NCBI RefSeq assembly: GCF_002368035.1
Contig: NZ_AP018222.1
Span: 992,001 to 1,056,000 of the forward strand
Origin: Nostoc linckia NIES-25
GTDB lineage: Bacteria; Cyanobacteriota; Cyanobacteriia; Cyanobacteriales; Nostocaceae
Direction of reading: 5' to 3'
DNA: 64,000 nt
Every line of letters begins with the position of its first letter. Within the stretch, counting starts at the first letter, position 1. The notes below the pieces were generated by a model, which saw only the letters and a program-made list of their open reading frames with translations, was not told the DNA's origin and did no database searches. This document shows positions 51,230 to 60,613 of this stretch, piece by piece. Both the position numbers and the translations under genes were made by a program.

Positions 51230-54200
51230 ATGAGTGAAACTCCCTCGAAACCCATTGCAACAACCGCCTCTTTACCTGCAAATGAAGTAGAACGCTTAGA
51301 GGCGCTGCGACGATATAAGATTCTCGACACTCCACCGGAAGCTGCTTTCGATCGCATCACTTCCTTGGCAGCGCGTTTATTTAACGTGCCAATCGCCCTG
51401 GTTTCCCTAGTTGATGAATCCAGAGGCTGGTTTAAATCTTCCTATGGCTTAGATATGCGTGAGGTGCAGCGAGATGCAACTATTTGCAGCTTGGTACTGT
51501 TATCTAACGAGATACTGGTTATTTCCGACACTAAAGAAGACAATCGCCTCGTATCTAATCCATTTGTCCACAATGAACCAGGTTTGCGGTTTTATGCTGG
51601 TGCGCCATTGCTGACTCAAGATGGTTTCAACTTAGGCACTATTTGTTTGTTGGATACACAACCGCGCGATGCCTTAACAAATGAGCAAAAAGCTATGCTG
51701 GCGGATCTTGCTGCAATGGTGATGGATGAACTAGAACTGCGACTGGCAGCCCGGAAAATTGCTCAAATCGATGCAGCTTTGCTGGAAGTAAGTGGAGGCG
51801 TTTCTGCTGTTACGGGTGAAGCATTTTTCTTTGCTTTGGTGCAGTATATGAGCAAAGTGCTGGAGGTTGATTACACGTACATTGGTCTGGTGGAGGGAGA
51901 TAATCAACAAGCAATCCGGACGATCGCCGCCTACGCTAAGGGTCAGATTATCGATAACTTTACATACCTGCTGGATGATACCCCCTGCCAGGAAGTACTC
52001 CAGCAGCGAAAATTGTGCTGCTATCCCCATCGAGTCCAAGCCTTGTTTCCCAATGCGCCGCTTTTAGAACCTCTAAACGTGGAAAGCTACGTAGCGATTC
52101 CATTTTTTGACACTACAGGTCTGCCCCTGGGTCTACTGGGCGTGATGGATGGCAAGGCTTTGACAAATGTTCAGCTTGTAGAATCTCTATTGAGTATCTT
52201 TGCCCTACGCATCGCCACGGAAGTGGAGCGACAGCAAGCACACTATGAGTTGCAGGGCTTAGTTGAACAACGAACGGCTGAATTATCCCAAGTAAACGAA
52301 TTACTTTATTTGGAAATTGCAGAACGGCAGCAAGCCGAAGCAGCCTTGGAAAAAGAACAGGAGTTACTCAAAGTGCTGCTTGATAATGTCCAGGCAGGAA
52401 TTGTAGCTTGTAACGATCGAGGGATTTTGACTTTATTTAATCGAGCAGCACGAGAATTTCATGGCTTGCCGGAGCAACCATTACCACCTGAAGAATGGGC
52501 AGAGTACTACGATCTGTATTTGCCTGATGGTACGCGGATGTCCAAAAATGAGATTCCGCTATTTCGAGCGTTACAGGGGGAGACGTTGGAAAATGTTGAA
52601 ATGGCGATCGCTCCCAAACAAGGTAAAGCGAAGACGCTGCTTGCCAGCGGCCAGGCAATTTGGGATAGCCAGGGCAAAAAACAGGGGGCAGTGGTGGTGA
52701 TGCATGACATTACCGAACGCAAACTCGCCGAAGCAGAGCTACAAATTTCAGATGTTGCCTTACAACAAATGCCCGATGCCGTATTTTTGACGGATTTGGC
52801 AGGTAAGATTCAACGCTGGTTGGGCAATGCCGAGCAAATCTTTGGGTATACAGCAAAAGAAGCGATCGCCAGACCGATGAACTTTCTCTATCGCTCAGAC
52901 ATGAAAACTGCAATGATGGCTAAAATCATTGAGTCTATTCAGGCAACAGGAGAGTTTTGTGGAGAAATTCTTTGCGTGCGAAAAGATGGCTCGGCAGTAC
53001 CCATCGAGACAACAGCCAAAACCGTGTCTGACAAAGTTGGGAATCCCATCTTTTTGATTTGTATCAACAAAGACATTAGCGAACGCAAACAAGCAGAAGC
53101 TGAACGCGCCCAATTGATGCAGCAGCAAGTCCAAGAACAAACTGCACGTAAAGAAGCAGAAGCCGACCAACAAAGATCCGCATTTCTGGCAGAAATCAGC
53201 ACGGCGCTGGCATCCTCATTGGATTATGAATTGACTCTAGCTAGCGTTGCGAATCTGGTAGTGCCGTTCTTTGCAGATTGGTGTGCCATCGACCTATTGC
53301 AAGACAATCAATTTATTCATCGGGTTGCTGTTGCTCACCGCGATCCTACAAAAGTAGAATTGGGCTGGGAAATTCATCGGCAATATCCCAGACAAATCGA
53401 CGCGCCCCAGGGAGTGGGCAGAGTGCTGCGGAGTGGTAAAGCCGAGATGGCGGCTGAAATTCCAGATGCTGCATTGGTGATGGTAGCTCAAGACGCCGAA
53501 CATCTGCGAATCTTACGGGAGTTAGGGTTGAAGTCCGGCATTATTTCACCGTTAATTGCCCGCGGACAGATTTTAGGCGCAATTTCCTTTATCACAGACC
53601 AAGACGATCGCCGTTATAGTCAGGCGGATCTAACCTTGGCAGAAGACATCGCTCATCGAGCTGCGATCGCCATTGATAATGCCCGCCTCTACTTAGAAGC
53701 ACAGCAGTCGCAACAAGCCGCCATGCAATCTGCCGAGCGCATTACCCTGCTTCAATCCGTAACGGCTGCTTTTTCAGAATCGCTAACTCCGTTGCAAGTG
53801 GCGGATGTAATTGTAGATCGAGGAATTGCGGCTCTGGGCGCTAACTTTGCCATGATTGCGCTACTCAACGAGACTAATACTGAACTCGAAATCCTGCGAA
53901 CTATCGGCTGTGAACCCGACCAAATCAACGGTTGGCAGCGGTTTTCCCTGAATGAGCCTGTACCTTTGGCAGAAGCGGTGCGAACTGGACAGCCAATTTG
54001 GGCAGAACCATCACAAATACGAGCAATCCGCTATCCGCACCTGGCTCAAGAGTATAAGCAGTACAACTTCGATGCCTGGATTTCGATTCCCTTAATGGTT
54101 GAGGGTCGAGCAGTCGGAGGTATGTCCTTTGGTTTCATTGAACCGCAACAGTTAGATGAGGAGCAACAAGTGTTTATTTTATCGCTGGCACAACAATGTG

Positions 54201-55381
54201 CCCAGGCGATCGTCCGTACCCGCCTCTACGAAGCAGAACGAACGGCAAGAGCCGCAGCAGAAGCCGCCAACCGAGTCAAAGATGAATTTTTGGCGATTCT
54301 GTCTCATGAGTTGCGTACACCCCTCAACCCAATTTTGGGGTGGTCGCGGTTACTCCAGTCCCAAAAGTTAGACTCGGCAAAAACAACAGAAGCTTTAAAA
54401 ACTATCGAGCGTAACGCCAAGTTACAAGCCCAATTAATTGAAGATTTGTTGGATGTATCTCGAATTCTCCAAGGCAAACTGAATCTTAATGTTACTTCAG
54501 TCGATTTGACCTCCACAATTACAGATGCAATGGAAACAGTGCGACTGGCGGCGGAAGCTAAGTTAATCAAAATACAGACTATGCTGCAACCAAATGTGGG
54601 GCAAATAGCCGGCGATGCTAGCCGCTTACAGCAAGTTGTGTGGAATTTGCTGACGAATGCGATTAAATTTACACCGTCAGGGGGGCAGGTAGAAATTAGG
54701 CTGGAACGGTGTGAGGGGTTAGCTCAAATTACGGTTAGCGATAATGGCAAAGGTATTCCTCCCCAGTTTCTTCCCTATGTATTTGATTACTTCCGCCAGG
54801 CTGATAGTACGATAACCAGAAAATTTGGTGGTTTAGGATTAGGACTAGCAATTGTCCGGCGCTTAGTCGAATTACATGGTGGTACTGTTGAGGCACAAAG
54901 CGCAGGAGAAGGATTAGGGGCAACTTTTGCGATCGAACTACCACTAATGCTGACTCAAGGGCAAATCAATCAGGATGCTAGGCAGACGGAGCAAACTTTA
55001 GATTTAAGTGGTATCAAGATTTTAGTAGTAGATGATGATGCTGACAGCCGCGATTTTGTGGCTTTCGTACTAGAGCAGTCAGGGGCAAACGTGGTAATGG
55101 CGGATTCTGCAATTGAGGGGTTGAAAACTTTAGGACATTTTCAACCAGATGTATTGTTAAGTGATATTGGAATGCCGCAGATAGATGGTTATATGTTCGT
55201 ACAGCAGGTGAGAAATCTACCACCAGAACAGGGAGGGAATATAAAAGCGATCGCCCTGACTGCCTATGCTGGCGAGATTAATGAAAAGCAAGCAATAGCA
55301 GCAGGATTCCAGTGGCATATTTCCAAACCTGTTGACCCAGAAAAACTAATAAAAACTCTTGTAAAACTAATTAAAAATTAG
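51230..55381 (+). CDS. Multi-GAF/PAS hybrid histidine kinase with REC domain
   Basis: A 1383-aa soluble protein. The likely start is ATG 51230 (MSETPSKPIATT). TTG 51209 would add 7 codons. The order is GAF1 (about 35-180), GAF2 (185-340), coiled region, PAS1 (about 375-500), PAS2 (505-625), GAF3 (650-825), GAF4 (835-1000), HisKA with LSHELRTPLNPI (His1026), HATPase with NLLTNAIKFTPSG and GLGLGLAIVRRLVELHGG, and C-terminal REC with ILVVDDDADSRDF and DVLLSDIGMP (Asp1312). It senses small molecules or light through GAF/PAS and passes phosphate to its own REC or to a partner. No DNA-binding domain is visible, so an Hpt or response regulator elsewhere is expected. Confidence 0.93.
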   Translation: MSETPSKPIATTASLPANEVERLEALRRYKILDTPPEAAFDRITSLAARLFNVPIALVSLVDESRGWFKSSYGLDMREVQRDATICSLVLLSNEILVISDTKEDNRLVSNPFVHNEPGLRFYAGAPLLTQDGFNLGTICLLDTQPRDALTNEQKAMLADLAAMVMDELELRLAARKIAQIDAALLEVSGGVSAVTGEAFFFALVQYMSKVLEVDYTYIGLVEGDNQQAIRTIAAYAKGQIIDNFTYLLDDTPCQEVLQQRKLCCYPHRVQALFPNAPLLEPLNVESYVAIPFFDTTGLPLGLLGVMDGKALTNVQLVESLLSIFALRIATEVERQQAHYELQGLVEQRTAELSQVNELLYLEIAERQQAEAALEKEQELLKVLLDNVQAGIVACNDRGILTLFNRAAREFHGLPEQPLPPEEWAEYYDLYLPDGTRMSKNEIPLFRALQGETLENVEMAIAPKQGKAKTLLASGQAIWDSQGKKQGAVVVMHDITERKLAEAELQISDVALQQMPDAVFLTDLAGKIQRWLGNAEQIFGYTAKEAIARPMNFLYRSDMKTAMMAKIIESIQATGEFCGEILCVRKDGSAVPIETTAKTVSDKVGNPIFLICINKDISERKQAEAERAQLMQQQVQEQTARKEAEADQQRSAFLAEISTALASSLDYELTLASVANLVVPFFADWCAIDLLQDNQFIHRVAVAHRDPTKVELGWEIHRQYPRQIDAPQGVGRVLRSGKAEMAAEIPDAALVMVAQDAEHLRILRELGLKSGIISPLIARGQILGAISFITDQDDRRYSQADLTLAEDIAHRAAIAIDNARLYLEAQQSQQAAMQSAERITLLQSVTAAFSESLTPLQVADVIVDRGIAALGANFAMIALLNETNTELEILRTIGCEPDQINGWQRFSLNEPVPLAEAVRTGQPIWAEPSQIRAIRYPHLAQEYKQYNFDAWISIPLMVEGRAVGGMSFGFIEPQQLDEEQQVFILSLAQQCAQAIVRTRLYEAERTARAAAEAANRVKDEFLAILSHELRTPLNPILGWSRLLQSQKLDSAKTTEALKTIERNAKLQAQLIEDLLDVSRILQGKLNLNVTSVDLTSTITDAMETVRLAAEAKLIKIQTMLQPNVGQIAGDASRLQQVVWNLLTNAIKFTPSGGQVEIRLERCEGLAQITVSDNGKGIPPQFLPYVFDYFRQADSTITRKFGGLGLGLAIVRRLVELHGGTVEAQSAGEGLGATFAIELPLMLTQGQINQDARQTEQTLDLSGIKILVVDDDADSRDFVAFVLEQSGANVVMADSAIEGLKTLGHFQPDVLLSDIGMPQIDGYMFVQQVRNLPPEQGGNIKAIALTAYAGEINEKQAIAAGFQWHISKPVDPEKLIKTLVKLIKN

Positions 55382-56261
55382 CATAAATAAATTTCCTCAA
55401 ATTTGATTTATAGCATGTGAGATATTCTACTTTACCGCTATGTGGAAATTTGGGTTTTAGGTCAAGCAAACTTATACGAATTGTCCAAAAGTAAGCAACA
55501 AATGTAAATCATAAAGTTATTGCCGCATCTAACTTTATTATTCGGTTAGCTTGCTTCCCGATACAGCGGCCATTGCAAATTGGTATTCTTTTCAGTTTGG
55601 CGATCGTCAGAGTTTTGCTAAACAATTATTAGCTCCGATTGCTTATTCAATATGAGAAATGAACAGCGTGGATATAATGGCATAACCAGCAATTATAGTG
55701 GCAAAAAGCAACATAAAAAGCTCCTTGTTCTCAACTGTTACAAAGTATATCTTTAATTTAGAGTTATTGCTAAAAAGCAACATCTACTAATCAGACTATT
55801 CTCTCAAACATATTTTTTATACTTTTGATATTTATATGCGTTTTTCCTAACTACCATAAGATACTAGAGAGGGTAGTAAACACCTCAGGTAATAATCTTG
55901 CTACTATCTAAAGATATACAATTTCCAAGATTTTATTTCATTCTTCGGGATGAGCTTGTTGGGAAAAATATTTTATCTGTCATAAAAGAATGACAAATGG
56001 TCATTATTGTCCGGCAAATCACTTGTAAATAAATATGGATGCATGAATTGGTGAGATGTCTAAGGACAAGCCGCTTTGTATCTAGGCAATGCTAAAATAC
56101 CAAGATTTCGAGCCATAAGCTAGTTTATTTATTACCCATAACCAACAACCAGAGTATTATTTTTAAACTCCTTTAACAGACTGATAATTTGTGCCATAAT
56201 AACTTTTAAATATTATTAGCAATTTTTGTTACCGTAAGGAAAAAGTAAGGAGAAAAGTGAC
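55382..56261. other. 880-bp gap between the two kinase genes
   Basis: Mostly AT-rich. It holds a likely tiny membrane-protein gene on the minus strand (55643-55714) and a -10-like TATACT above it. I see no ParE-like toxin gene to match the ParD-like domain that begins the next gene. The promoter of the next kinase should lie close to 56200. Confidence 0.5.
55643..55714 (-). CDS. Possible 23-residue membrane protein
   Basis: ATG 55714 is preceded by AAGGAG with 6 nt spacing, a good ribosome site. The frame reads MLLFATIIAGYAII, STLFISHIE and ends at TAA 55643. It is nearly all hydrophobic with an acidic end, like tiny thylakoid proteins, but it matches none of the known small photosystem subunits that I can recall. 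A TATACT at the expected -10 position and a TTGCTTTTTAGCAA hairpin lie just upstream. It may be noise. Confidence 0.35.
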   Translation of the reverse strand: MLLFATIIAGYAIISTLFISHIE

Positions 56262-59200
56262 GTGAATCGCCAACGTACAACGCTTAACGTATCACTGACT
56301 CCTGATTTTAACGATTTTATAACCTCGCTCTTAGGGTCAGGAAAGTATAAATCTTCAAGCGAAGTTGTTCGCCAAGGATTGCGATTACTTCAACAACAGA
56401 TATCAACCTCAAAGCTTGGAAAAGAAACCACTTCACACGAGCAATCTGTAATAAAAGATAGGCAATTAAATCCGTTTCCTGGTTCTGGTGAAATGAGGGA
56501 ACGCATACGCAATTTTGATTGGGCAAGCACATCTGTTGGCTCTATAGAAACATGGCCGCAAAGTTTGAAATCAACGATACGTACTTTGTTAGGTTCGCGC
56601 TATCCGATGATTTTGCTATGGGGAGAGGATTTAATCCAAATTTATAATGACGCGTACACTAGCCTAATTGGAGCGAAACATCCTCTAGCGTTGGGCCACT
56701 CCATCCGAAAAACGCAGTCAGAATCATGGGATGTAATTGGGCCAATGATTACCGAAGTGATGACAACGGGGATTCCCAACTGGGTAGAAGATCAGATGAT
56801 GGTAGTGAACCGAGCTGATTATAACGAGGAAGCCCACTTTAGTCTGTCTTACAGTGCCGTGGAAGATGATGAAGGCATTATTAAAGGTATGCTTTGCGTG
56901 TGTAGCGAAGTAACCCAGCAGGTATTAGGAGAACGCCGTTTGCGCTTGCAACGCGATTTGGCAGCAAAGGCGGGTGATACGCGCAACGTAGACACTACTT
57001 GTAAAGATATTCTGTCTACCATAGCCGAATATTCGCTAGATGTGCCGTTTGGGCTGATCTACTTGCGCGAATCAGATGGTAAGACAGTACGATTATTTGG
57101 TAGCGTGGGTGTGGACGAAAGCGATCGCATTGCACCAACTACCGTCCTTATTCAAGAATTTAAGGGTATATGGCCATTTGCAGAAGTGATGGCAGGTCAA
57201 ACAATTCTAGTTGAAAATCTCAAAGGTCATATTACCATTGCTGGCGCCCCTTGGGGCGAAATTGTCGATCGCGCATTAGCACTCCCCATTCCCTCATCAA
57301 ATATTACAGCGCCCCTTGGAGTACTGATTGTCGGCATCAGCCCTAGCCGCGCCCTAGATGAAGCCTATAAATCGTTTTACGAGCTGTTAGCGGGACAGGT
57401 TTCGGTTTCGCTCCGCAACGCTGGGGCTTATGAAGAGGAACGCAAAAAAGCCCAAGCCCTAGCTGAACTAGACCGAGCGAAGACAACATTTTTTAACAAT
57501 GTTTCCCATGAATTCCGCACACCTTTGACATTGATGCTAGGGCCTTTGGAAGATGTCTTAAGTAAGGAAAACGGGTCATTGACAACACAGGAACGCGGGC
57601 AATTGCAGCTAGTCCACCGCAACAGTCTGCGTTTGCTGAAGCTAGTCAACACCTTATTAGATTTTTCCCGTATTGAAGCAAGCCGGATGCAAGCAGTTTA
57701 CGAGCCAACAGACTTGGCTGTGCTGACTAGCGAACTCGCCAGCGTCTTTCGCTCAGCGATGGAAAAAGCGGGTTTGCGTTTGGTGGTAGATTGTCCACCG
57801 TTACCACAACCAGTCTACGTAGACCGCGAAATGTGGGAAAAGATCGTCTTGAATCTATTGAGCAATGCCTTCAAGTTCACCTTTCTCGGAGAAATTACTG
57901 TTACCTTACGCCCTTATGAAGAACGTGTGGAAATGGAAATCCGAGATACAGGTACAGGAATTCCCGCAGCAGAATTACCACACTTGTTCGATCGCTTTTA
58001 TCGCGTCCAAGGATCGCGGGGTCGGACTTACGAAGGTTCTGGTATAGGGCTATCCCTAGTGTGGGATTTGGTTCAACTTCATGGCGGTGAGGTTCGCGTC
58101 ACCAGCCAAGAAAATCAAGGAAGTTGTTTCGTAGTTGTACTGCCCACTGGAACTGCTCATTTGCCCCCAGAGCGTATTGGAGCTAATCGGAATTTGCCTT
58201 CCACCGCTTCAGGAGTGGCTGCCTTTGTTGAGGAAGCATGGCGTTGGCTACCTGAGGAAAGGGAAAAGGTGAGCCAGCGCGGTCTTGGGGGTTCCCCCCA
58301 TGAGCGACTGGCGTTAGCGTCAGCGTTAGCGACGAAGGAGCGTCACCCCGAAGGGGGAAAAGGGAAAAAGGATTTCTCTCCCCTTTCCCCTTTGCCCCTT
58401 GCCCTTTCCCCCTCTTTTGCCCGCATCCTCCTGGCTGATGACAACGCAGATATGCGCGATTATCTCAAGCACCTACTTCAGCCGTATTATGAAGTAGAAG
58501 CGGTAACAGATGGGGTAGCGGCCTTAGCAGCAGTCCGCAGACAACTACCGGATTTAGTACTGAGCGATATCATGATGCCAGGAATGGACGGCTTGCAGTT
58601 GTTACACGAGTTAAGAGCCGATTCAGCTACGAAAGAGATACCCATTATTCTGCTGTCTGCTCGTGCGGGCGAAGAGTCTCGTGTCGAAGGGCTAGAAATG
58701 GGTGCAGATGATTACCTGATTAAACCTTTCTCTGCACGAGAATTGCTGGCGCGGGTACGAGCAAATTTGGAGTTGTCTCAACTGCGTAAAGATGCCTTAG
58801 CCCAACGAGCCGAACGAATACGGGAGCAGGCGGCACGGGTTGAGGCTGAGGCAGCAAACCGCATGAAAGATGAATTCTTGCAAGTGCTTTCTCATGAAAT
58901 TCGCACACCCCTCAATGGAATGATCGGCTGGGTTAAGATGCTTAGTCAAGGCAAACTGGACTCGGCTATGACTGCTCGTGCCTTAGAAACTATTGAACGC
59001 AATGCCAAGGCACAAGCAAAATTAGTAGATGATTTGCTGGACGTGTCGCGTATTATTCGGGGACAACTGCGACTGGAGAAGCGTCCACTTTCTCTAATCT
59101 CAGTAATTACAGAGACCATTGAAACTGTAAGACCACAAGCTGAGGCTAAAGATATTACTATCGAGTCCATGCTCGATCGCACTGCCAGTTCTGTTTGCGG

Positions 59201-59990
59201 GGATGCTAGCCGTTTACAACAAGTGGTGTGGAATCTACTTACTAATGCAGTTAAGTTCACACCATCGGGAGGACGAGTAGAAGTTTGCCTAGAAGCCGCA
59301 GGTTCAGACGCGCTTCTTTTGGTCAAAGATACAGGCATTGGGATTCAGGCTGACATATTACCATACATATTTGACCGCTTCCGTCAAGCAGATTCAAGTA
59401 CGACTCGAACTTATGGAGGGCTTGGTTTGGGGTTAGCAATTGTCTGCCATCTAGTAGAAATGCATGATGGAACAGTACGCGCTGAAAGCCCAGGGCTTGG
59501 CCAAGGAGCAACCTTCAGCGTGCGCTTGCCTTTGATGAATAATTCAAATGTTTCTCATGGTGCAGAATCAATGTCTGCAAAAGCAAAGAATCAAGTTTTA
59601 CTCAACGGTTTACAAATATTAGTAGTTGATGATGAAGCTGATGGGCGCGACCTTGTTAGTTTTATCTTGGAGCAACGTGGTGCTTTGGTGATTCAAGCAG
59701 CATCAGTAGCCCAGGCATGGTCAGCACTAGAGGAGGGAATGCCACACATACTGATTTCAGATCTGGGAATGGCAGAGGAAGATGGTTACAGCTTTATTCG
59801 TCAAATTAGGGCATTACCAGTAGATAAAGGTGGAAGAATCCCAGCGATCGCTCTTTCTGCTTATGCTAAAGAAGAAGACCGAAGACAAGCGCTACTTACA
59901 GGTTTTCAAATGTACTTATCCAAACCATTCGATCCAGATGAATTATTAATAATGGTTGCGAGTTTGGCTGGTATATTTCAGCAGAGTTAA
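56262..59990 (+). CDS. ParD/CopG-type RHH domain fused to a double hybrid histidine kinase
   Basis: A 1242-aa protein. The start is GTG 56262 with AAGGAG 9 nt upstream, so the N-terminal RHH segment is in frame and translated. TTLNVSLTPDFNDFITSL and YKSSSEVVRQGLRLLQQQ (residues 6-46) match ParD-type antitoxins. Next come a PAS-like sensor (about 85-220), GAF (240-395), HisKA1 with VSHEFRTPLT (His416), HATPase1, REC1 with LSDIMMPGMDG (Asp769), HisKA2 with LSHEIRTPLNG (His878), HATPase2 and REC2 with ILISDLGMAEEDG (Asp1167). Each key His and Asp is intact, giving two kinase cores. A Gly/Pro/Lys-rich linker at about 662-721 is encoded by spacer-type repeat DNA. The RHH part may bind DNA or dimerise, which is inference. 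Confidence 0.9.
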   Translation: MNRQRTTLNVSLTPDFNDFITSLLGSGKYKSSSEVVRQGLRLLQQQISTSKLGKETTSHEQSVIKDRQLNPFPGSGEMRERIRNFDWASTSVGSIETWPQSLKSTIRTLLGSRYPMILLWGEDLIQIYNDAYTSLIGAKHPLALGHSIRKTQSESWDVIGPMITEVMTTGIPNWVEDQMMVVNRADYNEEAHFSLSYSAVEDDEGIIKGMLCVCSEVTQQVLGERRLRLQRDLAAKAGDTRNVDTTCKDILSTIAEYSLDVPFGLIYLRESDGKTVRLFGSVGVDESDRIAPTTVLIQEFKGIWPFAEVMAGQTILVENLKGHITIAGAPWGEIVDRALALPIPSSNITAPLGVLIVGISPSRALDEAYKSFYELLAGQVSVSLRNAGAYEEERKKAQALAELDRAKTTFFNNVSHEFRTPLTLMLGPLEDVLSKENGSLTTQERGQLQLVHRNSLRLLKLVNTLLDFSRIEASRMQAVYEPTDLAVLTSELASVFRSAMEKAGLRLVVDCPPLPQPVYVDREMWEKIVLNLLSNAFKFTFLGEITVTLRPYEERVEMEIRDTGTGIPAAELPHLFDRFYRVQGSRGRTYEGSGIGLSLVWDLVQLHGGEVRVTSQENQGSCFVVVLPTGTAHLPPERIGANRNLPSTASGVAAFVEEAWRWLPEEREKVSQRGLGGSPHERLALASALATKERHPEGGKGKKDFSPLSPLPLALSPSFARILLADDNADMRDYLKHLLQPYYEVEAVTDGVAALAAVRRQLPDLVLSDIMMPGMDGLQLLHELRADSATKEIPIILLSARAGEESRVEGLEMGADDYLIKPFSARELLARVRANLELSQLRKDALAQRAERIREQAARVEAEAANRMKDEFLQVLSHEIRTPLNGMIGWVKMLSQGKLDSAMTARALETIERNAKAQAKLVDDLLDVSRIIRGQLRLEKRPLSLISVITETIETVRPQAEAKDITIESMLDRTASSVCGDASRLQQVVWNLLTNAVKFTPSGGRVEVCLEAAGSDALLLVKDTGIGIQADILPYIFDRFRQADSSTTRTYGGLGLGLAIVCHLVEMHDGTVRAESPGLGQGATFSVRLPLMNNSNVSHGAESMSAKAKNQVLLNGLQILVVDDEADGRDLVSFILEQRGALVIQAASVAQAWSALEEGMPHILISDLGMAEEDGYSFIRQIRALPVDKGGRIPAIALSAYAKEEDRRQALLTGFQMYLSKPFDPDELLIMVASLAGIFQQS
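58246..58422. repeat. Spacer-type repeat inside the kinase gene, translated in frame
   Basis: This DNA has GAGCCAGCGCGGTCTTGGGG, CCCCCATGAGCGACTGGCG and AGCGACGAAGGAGCGTCACC, which are units of a known Nostoc dispersed repeat, followed by GGGGGAAAAGGGAAAAAGG runs. It lies between HATPase1 and REC1 and gives a low-complexity linker. The frame is kept. Confidence 0.75.
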
Positions 59991-60105
59991 CTTTTTAAGC
60001 TGAATAAATCCCGACTGCGATTCATTTCTTTAAACGACACAAAACAAGTGTTCTGAGGTATTTACGACAGACCTCGCCCACTCAGCCTCCCTCTGATTCG
60101 AGGAG

Positions 60106-60270
60106 CTACGGTGTACACACATCTGTAGAGAAAACCAAAATCCTGGTAGATCCTCCTAAATCCTCCTTAAAAAGGAGGACTTTGATAGGTTTTTGCCCCC
60201 CTTTTTAAGGGGGGTTGGGGGGATCAAAAGTCTGCGGGGCAACTCTAGAAGACTTGTATATACACCATAG
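60106..60270. repeat. CTACGGTGTA-ended element, copy B, with possible target duplication
   Basis: A 165-bp segment starts CTACGGTGTACACAC and ends TATACACCATAG. Its interior is a reverse-complement match to copy A (GGGGGGATCAAAAGTCTGCG and following). The 9-mer TTCGAGGAG lies just before the left end and 2 nt past the right end, as expected for a target-site duplication. Without the element the flanks join into a continuous sequence. Confidence 0.7.
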
Positions 60271-60330
60271 GGTTCGAGGAGAGGGAGGAGTAACGAAAAA
60301 TTAGGCTTTTTGCTCCCCTCTCGTTAAAGG

Positions 60331-60609
60331 CTACGGTGTACACACAAGTCTCTTGACCTGTAACTTTGTTGCATTGCCTTGCACCTTTGTTGCATTGCCT
60401 TGCACCTTTGTTGCATTGCCTTGCACCTTTGTTGCATTGCCCTGCACCTTTGTTGCATTGCCCTGCACCTTTGTTGCATTGCCCTGCACCTTTGTTGCAT
60501 CGCCTTGCACCTTTGTTGCATCGCCCTGCACCTTTGTTGCATCGAAGATCAAAAATTAACCTTCTGTATCTTACACAACAGCTCTAAAAGATTTGTGTGT
60601 ACGTGGTAG
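60331..60609. repeat. CTACGGTGTA-ended element, copy C, carrying a 21-bp array
   Basis: A 279-bp segment begins CTACGGTGTACACACAAGTC and ends GATTTGTGTGTACGTGGTAG, inverted copies with a few mismatches. The interior shared by copies A and B is replaced by a 21-bp tandem array (60365-60544). Confidence 0.65.
60365..60544. repeat. 21-bp tandem repeat, 8.6 units
   Basis: The unit is TTTGTTGCATTGCCTTGCAC plus C, with C/T variation at two sites (units 4-6 CCC, units 7-9 CATCG). A 21-nt period equals 7 codons, so long open frames appear on both strands (plus FVALPCT, minus GNATKVQ). None has a proper start or upstream region, so I treat it as non-coding. Confidence 0.75.
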
Positions 60610-60613
60610 CTAA

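Noticed and set aside
60006..60270. Antitoxin/toxin pair near the RHH-kinase
   Set aside because: No ParE-like frame lies within the flanking spacers (55382-56261, 59991-60751).
60324..60609. Long frames on both strands over the 21-bp array (plus FVALPCT, minus GNATKVQ repeats)
   Set aside because: The frames come from a 21-nt period without stops and lie within repeat ends. There is no promoter, ribosome site or homology.
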